DNA of 64,000 nt, from NCBI GenBank assembly GCA_020638675.1, contig JACKID010000001.1:992001-1056000 (forward strand), given 5' to 3'. Of this stretch, positions 8,390 through 17,718 are shown in pieces (the first letter of the stretch is position 1; every line of letters begins with the position of its first letter). Below the pieces are notes generated by a model. It ran no database searches. It saw nothing but the letters and a program-made list of their open reading frames with translations, and was not told where the DNA came from. The stretch is from Planctomycetota bacterium. GTDB lineage: Bacteria; Planctomycetota; UBA8742; UBA2392. The position numbers were made by a program, and so were the translations under genes.

Positions 8390-10254
8390 GACTGTCCTCC
8401 TTGTTTGGCGTTGTGATTCTCGGCTTCGAGCAACTCAGGGTCGGTGCGTTTGACCTGCTTGAGGTTCGCCTTGTCGTACTTCGTGTTGTCTTCGATGGCC
8501 GCGTGCAGATCCGCGCCCAGCAGGTCGGCGCCGGAAAAGTCTGCAAGGCGCAGGTCCGCGTGGGTCAGGATGGAGTAGCAAAGCTGCGCGCCGTCAAAGC
8601 GCGTCTTGACGCAGCTGGCCGTGTCCATGAAGCACTGCTGCAGGTTGGCCTTACGGAAGTTCGCCTCGGCCAGATTGGTGCCGATGAACATGCCCATGTG
8701 CGCGTCTGCGTTTTCGAAACTTGCCCCGGTGGCGTCCGCGCCGCTGAAGTCCGCCGCAACGAGCAACGCACCTGTAGCCACGACGCCCGTGAGATTCGCC
8801 TTTTTGAACATGCACTGGGTCAGGTCCGCATCAGTCAGGTTGGTGCGGGCCAGGTTCGCTTCCTCGAAGTCGCACAGCGGGAAGTGCGCGGCGCGCAGGT
8901 TCATTTCACCCAGGTTGCACTGGCGGAATTCGCAGCGCAGGAAGTTGCCGCCGGAGATGCCGACCTTCGTCAGGTCCACGCCCGCAAAGCTTACGCTCAG
9001 CAACGATGCGCCCGAGAAACTCGCACTCTCAAGGACGGCGTCGTGCAGTGTTGTCTCTTCCATCTTGGCGTTGATGAATTTGCAGCCGCTCGCGTCGGCT
9101 TGCATCATGCTGCCGTTGTTCAGGTTCGCGTTGCTGAAGTCCGCGCCGCTCACGTCGGCCTGTGAGAAGTCGGCCCCGTCGAGATTGCAGTCGCGGAACT
9201 TGGCCCCCTTCAGCCGGCTGCGGCTGAAGTCTGCGCCGGGCATCTCCAGCCCCGAGAAATCGAAGCCCTCGAGCTCGATGTCGTCGAGCACCACTGTTTC
9301 GAGCTGGGTGTCCTTGATCGTCCAGCCCTTGAGTGTCGCGCCGCTGAACATCGCGCCGGTCAGGTCGCAGCCGGTGAAGTCGTGTCCCGTCAGGTCGCAG
9401 CCGCTGAAGTCGGCCGCGCTCAAGTCGGAGCCTGCCAGGTTCGCCCCGGTCAGTGTCGCATTGCCGAAGCGCGCGCCGGGCGCCTCGCACCCGCTGAGGT
9501 CGACGCTCGAGAGATTCGCGCCGCTGAGTGAAGCGCCGGCCAGTGTTGCAGCCTTCAGGTTCGCGCCCGACAGGTCGCACTTGGATAGATCGCAGTCGGT
9601 CAGGTCGCGGGCCGAGAGGTCCAGGCCCGAAAGGTTGCCGCCGGCGAAGCTGCCGGAAACACGAGCAGGCAGGTTCTTCGCGCCCGTGAGTTGCACGTCG
9701 TAGGCGAACACGCCTTCGAGCTTCGCATCGGCGAAGTCCACACCCGATGCCTGCGTGCCCATGAATTGAGTGCCGGTGATGTTTGCGTTGCAGAACTTGG
9801 CGTTCGTCAGCTCCGAAAGGCTGAAGCCCGTCTCGGTCAGGTTGGCGTTGGTGAAGTTCACGTCGGCAAACCCGGCCTGGTCCGCACCCGCGCTGAACAG
9901 GTTGGCATCGCTGAAGTCGGCGTCGCGGAAGTCGCAGCCTGTGAGGATGGTCTTGCTCAGGTTCGCGTTGCGGAAATCCGTGCGTGCGGCCTTGCACTGG
10001 ATGAGTGCCGCGTCCTCGAGCCTGGCGTTCGAGAAGTCGGCCGCTTCCATGGAACAGGCGATCAGTTTCGCACCTGTCAGGTCCGAATCGCCGAGCTTGG
10101 TCCCGGTCAGGTCGCAGCCCTGCAGAATTGCGCCCGCAAGGTTGACGCCTTTCAGGTCGCGCCCCGAAAGGTCGAGTGCGGCCAGCATGACGTCGAGCGC
10201 GGGCTCGCCGGACTTGCGGAACTGCTCAAATGCCTCGACCGTCGTCAGGTTCAT
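8386..10254 (-). CDS. Pentapeptide-repeat protein of the T6SS spike module
   Basis: A 622-residue protein that is almost entirely A(D/N)LxX pentapeptide repeats from about residue 28 to 600 (for example LSGANLKAATLAGASLSGANL in short runs), predicting a very long right-handed quadrilateral beta-helix. It has no signal peptide. The start codon shares one base with the stop of the DUF2169 gene (TAATG), so the two are translationally coupled. Pentapeptide proteins of this type recur beside DUF2169 in T6SS clusters; they may act as cargo, adaptor or spike extension. Several Cys residues sit inside the repeats (GCDLTG). A DNA-mimic (gyrase-binding) role known for Qnr/MfpA is an alternative, but the context favours T6SS. 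Confidence 0.82.
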   Translation of the reverse strand: MNLTTVEAFEQFRKSGEPALDVMLAALDLSGRDLKGVNLAGAILQGCDLTGTKLGDSDLTGAKLIACSMEAADFSNARLEDAALIQCKAARTDFRNANLSKTILTGCDFRDADFSDANLFSAGADQAGFADVNFTNANLTETGFSLSELTNAKFCNANITGTQFMGTQASGVDFADAKLEGVFAYDVQLTGAKNLPARVSGSFAGGNLSGLDLSARDLTDCDLSKCDLSGANLKAATLAGASLSGANLSSVDLSGCEAPGARFGNATLTGANLAGSDLSAADFSGCDLTGHDFTGCDLTGAMFSGATLKGWTIKDTQLETVVLDDIELEGFDFSGLEMPGADFSRSRLKGAKFRDCNLDGADFSQADVSGADFSNANLNNGSMMQADASGCKFINAKMEETTLHDAVLESASFSGASLLSVSFAGVDLTKVGISGGNFLRCEFRQCNLGEMNLRAAHFPLCDFEEANLARTNLTDADLTQCMFKKANLTGVVATGALLVAADFSGADATGASFENADAHMGMFIGTNLAEANFRKANLQQCFMDTASCVKTRFDGAQLCYSILTHADLRLADFSGADLLGADLHAAIEDNTKYDKANLKQVKRTDPELLEAENHNAKQGGQS

Positions 10255-12530
10255 TACTTGGCCAGTATCGTTCGCTTCAGGTTGGCACCGGCAAAGTCAG
10301 TGCCTTCCGTAATCGCGTCCATGAAGTCTGCTTGAAAGAAGTTTGCGTTCACCATCGAGGCTTCGGTCAGGTCCGCCATCTCCAGCATGGCGCGGAAGAA
10401 GTTCGCGTTGCCGCACTTGGCGCCCTTCAGGCTGGCGTTGCGCAGCATCCCGCGCGTGAGGTTCGCGCCGTACAGGCGCGCGCCGGCGAGGTTCGAATCC
10501 GGGAACAATGCGCCGCCAAGTTCGGCCTCGCCGAAGTCGGCTTCCACCAGGATTGAGGATTCCCACACGCTGCCCGTCGCGTCGGCCTTTTCGAACCTGG
10601 CTTTTGTGAAGTCGCTCGCCAGCCCGCCGCGGAAGCCATGCATTTTTGCACCGCTGAACACGGCCTCGGCGGCCTGCACCTTGTCGAACGAGGCGTTGTC
10701 GAGCGTGGCGCCGGTGAAGTCGGCCTTGGCCAGTGCGACCTCAGAGAAGACGGACTGCGTGAAGTCGCCGCCGGAAAAGTTGCCCCCGTCCGCCTGCATC
10801 TCGGCGAACGTCGCCCCGAGAGCCTTTGCGCCCTTGAACGACGCGCCGCCCGCCTTGGTTTTCATAAGTACCGCGTCGGACAGGTTTGCTTTGTCCAGGA
10901 GTGCGCCGGTCAGGTCCGCCTCGGTCAGGTCCGCGTCGCTGAGGTTCGCGCCCGTGAGGTCGGCCTTGGTGAGGTTGCTGCCGGAGAGTGACGCACCGCT
11001 GAGGTTGGCGTTCTTGAGATTCGCGCCGGAGAGGTCCGCGTTGTTCAGAAAGGCTTCGCTCAGGTCTGCGCCTTCCAGGTCCTGGTCTTTCAGTTCCGCG
11101 CCGCCGAAGTCTCCGCCTTTGGCCTCGCCGGATTTCATCATCGCGGCGAGCTGCGGCGGGGCCGGGCGCGTCGGTGGCTTCATCGACTGCTCCAGCTGCA
11201 TCAGCTCCTGCATGTGCGGGTCGGCGGCCGGGCTGAAGTCGTTGGGCGAAACGCCGGGTGGCAGCTTCGCGCCCGTGGCGCGCGCCCAGTTGGAGTTTGC
11301 CGCGCTCACCACATGGCTGAACTCGGTCTTGGGCGCATTGGCCGCGTGCTTGACCGGATCGAACGCCTCGCCGCCGACGCGCTTGATCGCGCTTGCGACG
11401 TCGCCTTCCGCCTTGGCCGCGCGAGCCTCAAGCTCTTTCACCAGCTTGTCGATCGCAGCGTTTTTCTGCTCGAGTGTTTCCTGTGGCTCTTCGCCTTCTT
11501 CTGCTTCGCCCTCTTCGGGCTCATCCTCGAAGAGAGGCAACAGCTCTTCGTGCGTCGCCTTCCTGTCTTCCAGCTTCTCGGAGACGATCAGGATGTCGCG
11601 GCACGCCTTCCAGTCGACGTCTTGCACGTTCGTGACGCCGCGCCACAGCAGGTAGAGCTCCTGTTTGTCGGCGTCCACATGCAGGGTATCGAGGTTCATC
11701 GGCACTTCGCGCAGTGCCAGCTCGTCGCCCTCGCGCACCAGGCAGCGCACGCGCAGCCCCGGCAGCGTCGTCGTCAGCTTTGCGTGCTGCGGGTGCAAGT
11801 TCTCAAGCACGACCTCTTCTGCACCCAACAGGAACGAGTCCAGCTGCTGGTCTTCCGGGGCGGCGTTGAAGTACGTCCAATCGAGGTCCTTGGCCCAGGC
11901 CGGGAAGCGCTCTTTCAGCCATTTCTTGTCGTACGTGCCGAGCTTGCCGGTACGCAGCTTCCATGACCGGTGGATCGGCCCGAAGCCTGCCGGTTTCGGC
12001 TTGTCGCCCGCGCCGCCGATCAGGTTCTCGGGGTCTTCAATGTTCGGCAGCAACGCGTCCTTGTGCCCCTTGCCGGCCGGGTTGGCCGCGATCTTCGGGC
12101 CGCCGAAGGCGTTCTGCCAGCTGATCGCGACCTTTGTGAACGGCTCCGGCTCATTCATGCTGGAGCGGATCAGTCCTTTGTCCCACGTGCGGTTGCCGAT
12201 GCAGGCGACCGACTTCGACCAGTCGCCAACCCGGAACGTCGCCGTGAGCGCCGTGACGGCCTTGCCGCCGGGCGCATAGCACGTGCCCGTTAGCATCACG
12301 TCCGCCTTGGGCTTGAACTGCGCCATGTCCGCGTCGTAGCGACACTCGGGCACTTCGGCCGCGGACATGACGTCGCCCTCGATGCCGGGCTGCTCTTCCA
12401 GCGGCTCGCAGACGCCGTCTGGCATGATGCGGAACCCGGCCTTGACCACCAGCGTGGCCGAGCGCGACGGGAAGTTCACCCAGCCCATGACAGGCGCGAA
12501 GGCAAACGGAGTACGGTTCTTGATGTCCAC
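10254..12530 (-). CDS. DUF2169 domain protein fused to pentapeptide repeats, T6SS effector/spike adaptor
   Basis: The DUF2169 domain begins at the GTG at 12528-12530 (VDIKNRTPFAFAPVMGW), 11 bp after the vgrG stop. An open frame extends further upstream into vgrG, but it lacks family similarity there, so I use the GTG start (758 residues). Residues 1 to about 310 are DUF2169 (includes NAFGG and FGPIHRSWKLR). A Glu-rich, coiled-coil-like linker spans about 325-400, and pentapeptide repeats run from about 472 to the end. DUF2169 proteins are linked genetically to VgrG/PAAR and are proposed to load effectors onto the spike. The domain order and the adjacent second pentapeptide gene suggest one physical assembly. 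Confidence 0.85.
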   Translation of the reverse strand: MDIKNRTPFAFAPVMGWVNFPSRSATLVVKAGFRIMPDGVCEPLEEQPGIEGDVMSAAEVPECRYDADMAQFKPKADVMLTGTCYAPGGKAVTALTATFRVGDWSKSVACIGNRTWDKGLIRSSMNEPEPFTKVAISWQNAFGGPKIAANPAGKGHKDALLPNIEDPENLIGGAGDKPKPAGFGPIHRSWKLRTGKLGTYDKKWLKERFPAWAKDLDWTYFNAAPEDQQLDSFLLGAEEVVLENLHPQHAKLTTTLPGLRVRCLVREGDELALREVPMNLDTLHVDADKQELYLLWRGVTNVQDVDWKACRDILIVSEKLEDRKATHEELLPLFEDEPEEGEAEEGEEPQETLEQKNAAIDKLVKELEARAAKAEGDVASAIKRVGGEAFDPVKHAANAPKTEFSHVVSAANSNWARATGAKLPPGVSPNDFSPAADPHMQELMQLEQSMKPPTRPAPPQLAAMMKSGEAKGGDFGGAELKDQDLEGADLSEAFLNNADLSGANLKNANLSGASLSGSNLTKADLTGANLSDADLTEADLTGALLDKANLSDAVLMKTKAGGASFKGAKALGATFAEMQADGGNFSGGDFTQSVFSEVALAKADFTGATLDNASFDKVQAAEAVFSGAKMHGFRGGLASDFTKARFEKADATGSVWESSILVEADFGEAELGGALFPDSNLAGARLYGANLTRGMLRNASLKGAKCGNANFFRAMLEMADLTEASMVNANFFQADFMDAITEGTDFAGANLKRTILAK

Positions 12531-12541
12531 GAGACCGACCC

Positions 12542-14920
12542 CTATTTGTACTGCCCACCCGGCGTACCCTTGGCCGACAACGGGCCACGGGACTGGATGT
12601 TGATGTTCGATCCCTTGATCTGCGTCATCGACGGGCCGAGCGTCGTGCGTGAGCCCGCAGCGCCCGCGCCGCTGGTTATCTTGATGCCGTTCGGCGTCAT
12701 TTCGATCTTGCTGGCGCCGCACTCGAGCACGATCTTTGTGCCCGCCGAGATCACGACCTGGCCGGCGAGCGAATCGATCTTCACGTTGCCGAGCTTTGAC
12801 TCGATCGACTTGTCGTTGAGCACTACCAGCTTGCGGTCCTTCATGTCGAGCTCGACAGAGCTTGACTTGTCAAGCTTGTAGGTCTTGCCCCAGGTCGCGG
12901 CAAAACCGTCACCGCGCGTGACGCTGGCTGAGGCGGCGTAGGCGACCTTTACTTCCGCGCCGATCTGCGCCGCGGCGCTGATGCCGATCGATGTTGCCAC
13001 CGAGGCCGATGCCTTGAAGCTGAACCAGTCGCCGTACTTGTACTCGGCGCTGGTGTCATTGTTGGTCCATGAAGACGCGCCGGCGATGTGCTTGTTTTCC
13101 TTGCCGGTGACTTCGACGTTGAGGTCGCCCCCGACGAGCTGATTCAGGTCCTTCTTTGTGCCCATCCAGATGCCGTCGGTGTCCGTCACCTTTCCGGAAG
13201 CACTGGAGCCGCCGCCGGATTTGCCGAGGCGGATGAGGCTGTCTTGCTCGTCGCACTTGATGGTGATGCGGTCGTCGCCGTCGAGCTCCAGCTTGTTCTT
13301 CGGGTTCTGGATGGTGATTTTCTCAGAGCCGTCGGTGCCATCCATGTAGATCTTGTTCTTGTCGTCGATCGTCTGGATGTGGATGAACTGGCTGCCGACC
13401 GTGTCGTCGAGAATGATCTTGTTGGCGCCCGGCGTCGCGATCACGTTCTGCGTCGAGTTCGCCTGGCTGACCACCGAGCCGTTGTTCGAGTTGAACATCG
13501 CGCCCGCCACGACCGGGCGGTCCGGGTCACCGTCCACGTGCGTCAGGATGACTTCCGAGTTCTTCAGCAGCGGGAAGTGCATGCCCTGGTTCGGCCCGGC
13601 GTACGGCTCGGACTTTCGGATGTACTTGCTGGCGCTGCCGTCCTGGCTGGTGCCCAGGTCGATCGGCATCTTGATCTTGTAGCGGCCCTTGTCGTCGAGC
13701 TGCGCGTAGGGCGTGCCGGCGTCACCGCCGTCAACCTTGGCGTGCATGACGCCCTTGATCTGCGGCCACTTGGTCTTGAACTCCGGGCGGAAGGTCTTGT
13801 CCTTCAGGATGGCCGTATAGGTGTTCGAGTAGCTGGCGCCGCCGCCGGATGCCGTGCCGAGTGCGACGGCCTGCGTCGCGCGGTGCTTGACCTCGACCAG
13901 CAGGAAGTTCGTGTTCATGCTGTTGCGGAAGTGGTCTTCCATGCTGAAGACCATGCCGGCGCGGTAGCCGCGGCAGTCGGACGTTCCCTTGAAGACCGTC
14001 TCGCGGCAGTTGATCTCCTGCGCGCGGATGTCGGCGAGCTTCTTGCCCTGCTCCTTGGTCTGGTAGTGGTTGTTGTACTTGTAGACGATGCCGACGCCGT
14101 CCTTGTGAATTTCCGATTCGGACTTGAGGTCGGTATCCGGGTCCTGCCAGTTGTAGTCCTTGAGGATCACCTTCTTCGGGAGCTGGTTGGTTTTGGCCGA
14201 AATCGAGGTAATGACCTCTTCCTTGAACCAGTCCTCGGCGGCGTCTTCGGTGTCGCCTGCCTCGACGCGGCTTTCCTCGTCGGGCGAGGGCTTGTAGCTG
14301 AAGGTCGAGTTGCCTTGCATGCTGCCGTAGCCTTCCGGCGCGTCGGCGAACACGACTTTCTCGAAGTCTTCGCTCTGGACGAAGTAGTAGAAGATGCCCT
14401 CGTGTTCCATCCAGCGGTGAATGAAATCGAGGTCGGTCTCTTCGTACTGCACGACGTACTCGCGCTCGTCATAGCTGCCGAGCTTGCTGAAGTCCGCCTC
14501 TACGCTGTGTTCGTCGCAGATCGCCTTGATGATGTCGGGGATCTTCTTGTTCTGGAAAATGCGGCTCTGGTGCTGAAGCGCCAGACGCTGCAGCTTGGGC
14601 ACGATCACTGCCCGGTACTTCACCAGCTCGAGCTCTTTGCCGACTTGCTCGAAGCTCTGGACCACGCCGTGGATCTTGAGCGTCGTGGCCGCGCGCGTGT
14701 TCTGGCCCGCGAGCTGGATGCCCTGCTTGATGCCGATCCAGGCGCCCTTCTTGAGCACTTCCGCATGGTCGATGTCTGTCTTGGTGGAAGCCAGCTCAAG
14801 GTGGAACTCGTAGGGGCGGTTCATGCCCTCTTCGCCCTCGAGTTTGGTGATCTGCAGGTCGCCGTCGTCTACAGCGTCGGAGTGGAACTGCATCACCTGG
14901 GTTGTCGCGATGTCTGCCAT
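12542..14920 (-). CDS. vgrG: T6SS spike protein VgrG (TssI)
   Basis: A 792-residue trimeric spike protein. The ATG is preceded by GAGG. Residues 1 to about 370 are the gp27-like base (MNRPYEFHLELAS, then VQYEETDLDFIHRWMEHEGIFYYF, the standard VgrG signature). The gp5-like OB domain follows (about 390-480, with KMPIDLGTSQDG and WPQIKG), then VAGAMFNSNN leading into the beta-helical needle. The C-terminal part has an unusual Ala/Ser/Val-rich insertion (about 660-710, SIGISAAAQIGAEVKVAYAA) before the final beta repeats ending TQIKGSNINIQSRG. No recognised enzymatic toxin domain is visible. The needle is probably capped by the DUF4150 product encoded in the same operon. Confidence 0.93.
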   Translation of the reverse strand: MADIATTQVMQFHSDAVDDGDLQITKLEGEEGMNRPYEFHLELASTKTDIDHAEVLKKGAWIGIKQGIQLAGQNTRAATTLKIHGVVQSFEQVGKELELVKYRAVIVPKLQRLALQHQSRIFQNKKIPDIIKAICDEHSVEADFSKLGSYDEREYVVQYEETDLDFIHRWMEHEGIFYYFVQSEDFEKVVFADAPEGYGSMQGNSTFSYKPSPDEESRVEAGDTEDAAEDWFKEEVITSISAKTNQLPKKVILKDYNWQDPDTDLKSESEIHKDGVGIVYKYNNHYQTKEQGKKLADIRAQEINCRETVFKGTSDCRGYRAGMVFSMEDHFRNSMNTNFLLVEVKHRATQAVALGTASGGGASYSNTYTAILKDKTFRPEFKTKWPQIKGVMHAKVDGGDAGTPYAQLDDKGRYKIKMPIDLGTSQDGSASKYIRKSEPYAGPNQGMHFPLLKNSEVILTHVDGDPDRPVVAGAMFNSNNGSVVSQANSTQNVIATPGANKIILDDTVGSQFIHIQTIDDKNKIYMDGTDGSEKITIQNPKNKLELDGDDRITIKCDEQDSLIRLGKSGGGSSASGKVTDTDGIWMGTKKDLNQLVGGDLNVEVTGKENKHIAGASSWTNNDTSAEYKYGDWFSFKASASVATSIGISAAAQIGAEVKVAYAASASVTRGDGFAATWGKTYKLDKSSSVELDMKDRKLVVLNDKSIESKLGNVKIDSLAGQVVISAGTKIVLECGASKIEMTPNGIKITSGAGAAGSRTTLGPSMTQIKGSNINIQSRGPLSAKGTPGGQYK

Positions 14921-14976
14921 GGCTCGATCCTCTTGTCAGTTCCCGCTGTGAGCGATCACTTCGGGTCCGTACTTCT

Positions 14977-17718
14977 TTAGGCGAAGGCGAACGAGAAGTC
15001 GCCGCTTTCGCCGATTCCTACCTTCATTTGCGCGGGCAGGTCGCCCTCGCTCATCTTCTGGAGTAGCTGCGTGCTCATCTGCGGCAACAGCGTGCCGCGG
15101 ATGATGTGGTCGATGTTGCGTGCGCCGGTTTCGACTTCCTTGCAGCGTGCGGCGATCGCCTCGGTCACCTTCTCGTCGAAGGCGAGTGTCATGCCGTGCG
15201 TGGCGTGCATCTGGCGCACGATCTTGTTGAGCTTCAGGTTCGTGATCATCTTCATCGCGCCCTGGTCGATCGTGTAGAACGGCAGGATGCTCATGCGTGC
15301 CAGCAGCGCGGGTTTGAAATGCGCGCTGAGCTGCGGGCGGATCATGCTGACCAGCTCGTCCATGTCAGGCCGGTCGCCGTCGCTGCAGGCCTCGGTGATG
15401 ATGTCGGTGGCAAGATTGCTTGTCAGGAAGATGACGGTGTTCTTGAAATCAATCTCGCGGCCTTCGCCGTCGTTGAGCATGCCCTTGTCGAAGACCTGGT
15501 AGAACAGGTTCATGACCTCCAGGTCCGCCTTCTCGACCTCGTCCAGCAGCACGACGCTGTAGGGGCGCTGACGGACTGCTTCCGTGAGCTGGCCGCCTTC
15601 ACCGTATCCGACGTAGCCGGGCGGGCTGCCGATCAGGCGGCTTACCGTGTGCTTCTCCTGGTACTCGGACATGTTGATCGTGGTCATGAAACGCTCGCCA
15701 CCGAACAGCAGGTCGGCGACGGCCCGCGCGGTCTCGGTCTTGCCGACGCCAGACGGACCAACGAACAGGCTGACGCCGATCGGTGCATCCGGGTTACCGA
15801 GCCCGGACTTGTTGGCGCGGATCGTCGTCGCGATAGCCCTCATCACGTGATCCTGGCCCTTCACGCGCTTCGTCAGCTCCTGCTCCATGGTCAGCAGGCG
15901 TGCGGCCTGATCGGAGACCATGTTGCCGACCGGAATACCGGTCCAGTCGCCGACAACCTTGGCGACGACTTCGCTGGTGACTTCCACCGGCACGAGCGGG
16001 TCCTTGCCCTGCAGCTTGCGCAGCTCGTCCAGTGACTGCTCGAACATCTTCTTGAGCGCGTCGGGATCGTCCGGCAGGTCGAGTTTCGGCTCAGCGGGTA
16101 CTGTCTCGGGCTTCTTGTCGCCCTTGGCTTCCGCCTTGGCCTCTTCCTTCGTCTCTTCTTTCCTGGGGGCCGGCTTGGAGTCCTTGGGTGCGAGCACGTC
16201 GTTGAGCTTGTTGCGAACGGCGACAACCTTGTGCGCGGCCTCGCGCTCCTTCATCCAGCGTGCCTTGAACTCCTCGACCTTCTTGGCTGTTGCCGCGACG
16301 CGCTCCGCGATCTCCTTCATCTGCTCCGCGTCGTTGGCGCCGCCGGTGTCAGCGTCGCGCTTGAGCGCGTTGAGCGTGCGGTTGTCCGTTTCGATGCTGC
16401 GCTCAAGATCCTGCAGCTCGGCCGGCTTGCTGATGAACGCGACCTTCACCCGCGCCGCCGCCGTGTCGACCAGATCAATGCCCTTGTCCGGCTGCTGGCG
16501 TCCGGCGATGTAGCGCGAGCCAAGCTCGGCCGCGGCGACGAGAGCTTCGTCGCGAATGACCACCTTGTGGGCCTTTTCATAGTTCGCCCGCAGACCGCGC
16601 AGCATGGTGGCGGTCAGTTCGGGTCCCGGCTCGTCGAGCTTCACCAGCTGGAAGCGACGTGCGAGTGCGGCGTCCTTCTCGAAGTACTTCTTGTACTCAG
16701 ACCAGGTAGTGGCCGCGACTGTGCGCAGCTCACCGCGCGCGAGCGCAGGCTTGAGGAGCTGGCCCGCGTCGCCGGTTCCGGCCGCGCCACCCGCGCCGAT
16801 CAGCGTGTGCGCCTCGTCGATGAACAGGATGAGCGGCTTGGGGCTGGCTTTGATTTCGTCGATCACGCCCTTGAGGCGCTTTTCGAACTCGCCCTTCACG
16901 CTGGCGCCCGCCTGCAGCAGCCCGACGTCGAGACCGATGATGTCCACATTCTGCAGCACTTCCGGGACGTCACCTTCGACGATGCGCATGGCCAGGCCTT
17001 CGACGACGGCACTCTTGCCGACGCCCGGCTCGCCCACGCAGATCGGGTTGTTTTTGCGGCGACGGGCGAGGATGTCGATCATCTGGCGGATTTCGGCATC
17101 ACGCCCGAAGACCGGGTCAAGCTCGCCGGCGCGGGCGCGCTCGGTGAAATTCTGGCAGAAGCGCTGCAAGGCCGTTCCGTCGCGGCTCGGCTCGGCGCCG
17201 ACGGGACCGCCGCTGCTGGGGGCTACGCCCGCTTGCGCGGCTGTTTCCTGTGAAGTGGAGGTGATGTCGCCGAAGTTCTTGCTGAGCTCGGCAACCGGGA
17301 TCTCGGTGAGGATGTCGATGTAGTCGCCGCTGGCGAGGCGGGCGGGGTTCGACAGCATGGCTTCCAGCAGGTTGCCGCTGCGGATCTCGGCCTGGTTGTG
17401 CTCAATGCTCGCGATCAGCCAAGCGTTCTGGAACCACGAAGTCAGCAGCGGGCTGAACACCGGGCGCCCTGCGTTGCCGGTCTTGAGCCCGTCTATGTCG
17501 CGCGTGAGCTGCTTGGTGACGCGGCCGGGATCGATTTCGAACTTCTGCAGCGCTTGCTGGATATCCGCATTGGGATCTTCCAGCATTGCCTGCAGCATGT
17601 GCTCAACCGTGACCTCGTAGTTGGTGCGGGACACGCAGTTGCCCGCCGCCGCTTCGAGCGCGCGCGTGCAGAAGCGGTTCAGCCGCCCAACGAGTCGCTT
17701 GAGATCAACCTCGACCAT
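14977..17718 (-). CDS. clpV: T6SS sheath-recycling AAA+ ATPase ClpV (TssH)
   Basis: A 913-residue Hsp100 ATPase that disassembles contracted TssB/TssC sheath. It has a ClpN-like N-domain (residues 1-160), a first AAA module with GEPGVGKS near 230 and IDEAHTLIGAGG, a middle coiled-coil domain with an extra Lys/Glu-rich insertion (EETKEEAKAEAKGDKK, about 525-545), and a second AAA module with VGPSGVGKTETAR near 650 and VVLLDEVEKAD. The length is typical for ClpV. The ATG overlaps the tssG end by 14 bp. Operon context separates it from housekeeping ClpB. Confidence 0.95.
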   Translation of the reverse strand: MVEVDLKRLVGRLNRFCTRALEAAAGNCVSRTNYEVTVEHMLQAMLEDPNADIQQALQKFEIDPGRVTKQLTRDIDGLKTGNAGRPVFSPLLTSWFQNAWLIASIEHNQAEIRSGNLLEAMLSNPARLASGDYIDILTEIPVAELSKNFGDITSTSQETAAQAGVAPSSGGPVGAEPSRDGTALQRFCQNFTERARAGELDPVFGRDAEIRQMIDILARRRKNNPICVGEPGVGKSAVVEGLAMRIVEGDVPEVLQNVDIIGLDVGLLQAGASVKGEFEKRLKGVIDEIKASPKPLILFIDEAHTLIGAGGAAGTGDAGQLLKPALARGELRTVAATTWSEYKKYFEKDAALARRFQLVKLDEPGPELTATMLRGLRANYEKAHKVVIRDEALVAAAELGSRYIAGRQQPDKGIDLVDTAAARVKVAFISKPAELQDLERSIETDNRTLNALKRDADTGGANDAEQMKEIAERVAATAKKVEEFKARWMKEREAAHKVVAVRNKLNDVLAPKDSKPAPRKEETKEEAKAEAKGDKKPETVPAEPKLDLPDDPDALKKMFEQSLDELRKLQGKDPLVPVEVTSEVVAKVVGDWTGIPVGNMVSDQAARLLTMEQELTKRVKGQDHVMRAIATTIRANKSGLGNPDAPIGVSLFVGPSGVGKTETARAVADLLFGGERFMTTINMSEYQEKHTVSRLIGSPPGYVGYGEGGQLTEAVRQRPYSVVLLDEVEKADLEVMNLFYQVFDKGMLNDGEGREIDFKNTVIFLTSNLATDIITEACSDGDRPDMDELVSMIRPQLSAHFKPALLARMSILPFYTIDQGAMKMITNLKLNKIVRQMHATHGMTLAFDEKVTEAIAARCKEVETGARNIDHIIRGTLLPQMSTQLLQKMSEGDLPAQMKVGIGESGDFSFAFA

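Noticed and set aside
10254..12722. Longer N-terminus for the DUF2169 protein starting inside vgrG
   Set aside because: The extra 64 residues are the vgrG 3' end read in another frame; DUF2169 similarity starts at the GTG 12528-12530.
13088..14980. Long open frame on the plus strand opposite vgrG (about 630 codons)
   Set aside because: An antisense shadow of a clearly homologous VgrG; Val/Leu/Asp/Arg-rich composition with no domain, typical of GC-rich complementary frames.
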